Shown piece after piece: positions 6,990-8,394 of a stretch of 8,394 nt of DNA (the first letter of the stretch is position 1; each line of letters opens with the position of its first letter). A program made the position numbers and the translations under genes. The DNA lies in NCBI GenBank assembly GCA_002704755.1, contig PAHC01000024.1, forward strand, positions 11,184 through 19,577, read 5' to 3'. The notes beneath the pieces are model-generated. The model did not search any database. It worked only from the letters and a program-made list of their open reading frames with translations, and had not been told where the DNA came from. The DNA comes from Rhodobiaceae bacterium. Lineage in GTDB: Bacteria; Pseudomonadota; Alphaproteobacteria; Rhizobiales; TMED25.

Positions 6990-7175
6990 ATGACAAAGAT
7001 TTCTTGGTTTATATTAATACTTCTAATAATATTAATTATGGGTACTTATATATCCAGAAATTACAACTTTCCTCAACCAGATCATTTAAAGTGCAAAGAA
7101 AGTTTATTCGAATACATAGTATTTAACAAATGCACATATAGAAATAATGAAGACTATACTTCAGGACCTGCATAA
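6990..7175 (+). CDS. Possible 61-residue single-span membrane peptide
   Basis: I do not recognise this protein. It starts with ATG 23 bases from the divergent DUF6787-like start. It encodes a hydrophobic helix at about residues 7-22, then a soluble tail with two cysteines (C35 and C48) that could pair if the tail is periplasmic. No lipobox is seen. Its last 22 bases overlap the 3' end of the convergent acyl-CoA dehydrogenase gene. It is kept because it fills a spacer of nearly 190 bases that would otherwise be empty, and because it reads as an ordinary anchor plus tail. No Shine-Dalgarno site is visible. It may still be a chance frame. Confidence 0.4.
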   Translation: MTKISWFILILLIILIMGTYISRNYNFPQPDHLKCKESLFEYIVFNKCTYRNNEDYTSGPA

Positions 7176-8394
7176 ACACCGGCTGTGTCAGGCCATAGAG
7201 CCTTGACGATTTTAAAGTGCGATATGTCGACTGTTGCGTCCATGTGTAAGAATATTGCTGCGTCTCTTACTAATTTCTCTACCCCAGCATCCAGCATTGC
7301 ACCCATACCACCATGTAATTCCATTGCGTTCTGACATACATTCAGTATTTCTTGTGATGCAAATACCTTGGCTTGCCAACATAGTGCATCTGCATCATTT
7401 GTTTTCATATCGCATGCATATGCAGCTTGCATAACTAAGCTTCTTACGGCTGATACTCTAGTCGCCATATCAGCTAACCTGGAGGCTACAATCTGATGTT
7501 TTATTAACAATCGTCCGCCTCTACTATAATTCTGAACAAACTCTGCGGTTTTTTCTAGCGCAGCCTGACCAACACCCAAATTTTTCGCAGACTGTATAAT
7601 CTTTCCTGGACGAAAGTAAACACCTGCTTTGCTGAGTGCGGTTCCCTCACATAAAAGATTATTATCAGGAACAAAACAATCAATAAGTTCTAACTCCCCA
7701 TTATTCATGTATCTACAACCGACTGTTTCATTACATCTTGCGATGTTAAAACCTTCAGTCCCCCTTGGCACAATAAAGGATGAGGTTCCTTCGAGCATAC
7801 CTTTTCCAGGTGCAGTATTTGCATAAATTACATATAAGCCTGCATCATATCCGTTACTTATATAATGTTTGCGTCCATTAATAACCCATCCACCGTCAAC
7901 TTTCACCGCTTTTGTATCCATTGCCGCTTCAGGTGCATTATAACCAAGCCACCGATCAGAAGCTCCCTTAGGTTCGGTTAAAGCGTGAGCAAATAGGAAA
8001 TTTGGATCTTCCATTAGTTTGCCAAACCACATATCTTGATGCTCTTTTGAAGCAAGTTCTCTCAATAAAACAGAAACCTTCCAATTTTGAACTAGTTTAT
8101 CTGCCAAACCAGAGTCACCACGAGCTATTTCTTCAGAAATTATAGCAAATGTTCTAACTTCTCTTTCTTGATCTAGAGGCATTCCACCATATTCCTCAGG
8201 AACAGCAAGTGTTCGTATGCCAATTTTATCTGCATCTTGTAGTATAGAGTCTGGTAATCTTGACTCAGGAGTTAAATCCCATTCATTTTTCCAGTTAGAT
8301 GATATAAAAGGTATAATTGTATTATCAACAAATCGTCGACAAACATCCCTCATCATAATTTGATCTTCTGTCAAATCTTTGTCAAAAATACTCA
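7154..8394 (-). CDS. Acyl-CoA dehydrogenase family flavoprotein with atypical active site (start at window edge)
   Basis: This cytoplasmic FAD enzyme family introduces an alpha-beta double bond into acyl-CoA thioesters. Residues are counted from a TTG at 8374. The helical N-terminal domain contains PEEYGG (59-64), the middle beta domain ALTEPKGASD (131-140) and YISNG (171-175), and the C-terminal domain LHGGMG (353-358) with R370-D371. The usual catalytic Glu, in the IYEGT motif, aligns with Asp379 in HMDAT, and the RxxFG motif of the C-terminal domain reads YSRGG (283-287). The substrate is therefore unclear; a branched or aromatic acyl-CoA, or a non-thioester as in nitroalkane oxidase, is possible. 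The frame stays open past the TTG to the right edge. The last two bases read TG on this strand, so an ATG completed by base 8395 would give a natural N terminus (MSIFDKDLTEDQ). GC is about 40% in sampled rows. Confidence 0.92.
   Translation of the reverse strand, partial: SIFDKDLTEDQIMMRDVCRRFVDNTIIPFISSNWKNEWDLTPESRLPDSILQDADKIGIRTLAVPEEYGGMPLDQEREVRTFAIISEEIARGDSGLADKLVQNWKVSVLLRELASKEHQDMWFGKLMEDPNFLFAHALTEPKGASDRWLGYNAPEAAMDTKAVKVDGGWVINGRKHYISNGYDAGLYVIYANTAPGKGMLEGTSSFIVPRGTEGFNIARCNETVGCRYMNNGELELIDCFVPDNNLLCEGTALSKAGVYFRPGKIIQSAKNLGVGQAALEKTAEFVQNYSRGGRLLIKHQIVASRLADMATRVSAVRSLVMQAAYACDMKTNDADALCWQAKVFASQEILNVCQNAMELHGGMGAMLDAGVEKLVRDAAIFLHMDATVDISHFKIVKALWPDTAGVYAGPEV

Noticed and set aside
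6967..6996. TTG extension of the DUF6787-like gene to 6996
   Set aside because: The added ten residues are not family-like, and a TTG start with no ribosome site is weaker than the ATG at 6966.
7234..7826. Two plus-strand open frames (7234-7434 and 7629-7826) inside the acyl-CoA dehydrogenase gene
   Set aside because: Both are antisense to conserved enzyme motifs. Open frames of this kind are expected opposite a longer conserved gene of higher GC.
1..8394. tRNA, rRNA, CRISPR, insertion-sequence or phage features
   Set aside because: No repeat-spacer pattern, transposase or integrase motif, cloverleaf-like GC-rich segment or rRNA signature was seen on either strand. Almost all the sequence is accounted for by genes.

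Overview
The window looks like chromosomal DNA from a streamlined, AT-rich Gram-negative bacterium, most likely a free-living marine alphaproteobacterium (Pelagibacterales-like or the HIMB59/AEGEAN-169 type). The grounds are the very low GC content, with many 60-base rows at 18-25% GC, the short spacers, the scarcity of Shine-Dalgarno sites, and the grouping of sdhE, recG and a DUF502 membrane protein. That grouping is common in Alphaproteobacteria and usually has mfd next to it. The lineage is inferred; nothing here fixes it to a genus.

Layout, left to right. At bases 1-3 an ATG on the minus strand lies just downstream of sdhE and probably starts another gene, perhaps mfd. sdhE (minus) and recG (plus) diverge from a short shared promoter region. 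recG runs convergently into a minus-strand pair: a secreted TPR-plus-SPOR protein followed by a DUF502 two-span membrane protein. A CPBP-type membrane protein (plus) diverges from that pair. It ends 6 bases from a minus-strand operon made of an ATZ/TRZ-like amidohydrolase and a small DUF4359 single-span protein. Next come a small DUF6787-like membrane protein (minus) and a possible 61-residue membrane peptide (plus). Last is an acyl-CoA dehydrogenase family flavoenzyme (minus), whose start codon is probably cut by the right edge after its last two bases.

The left half is housekeeping: respiratory-complex flavinylation, replication-fork rescue, and envelope proteins. The right half holds two metabolic enzymes of clearly higher GC (about 40% in sampled rows) among AT-rich small membrane proteins. 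The amidohydrolase and the acyl-CoA dehydrogenase are not in one operon, and no shared pathway can be shown.

I see no mobile element, CRISPR array, rRNA, tRNA, phage gene or defence system. I found no convincing new multi-gene system. The points most worth a second look are the acyl-CoA dehydrogenase with Asp in place of the usual catalytic Glu and without the usual RxxFG motif, the altered active-site motifs of the CPBP protein, the A12 run inside that gene, and the unassigned amidohydrolase-DUF4359 pair. No gene-free stretch exceeds 300 bases; the longest is about 130 bases (6548-6675).
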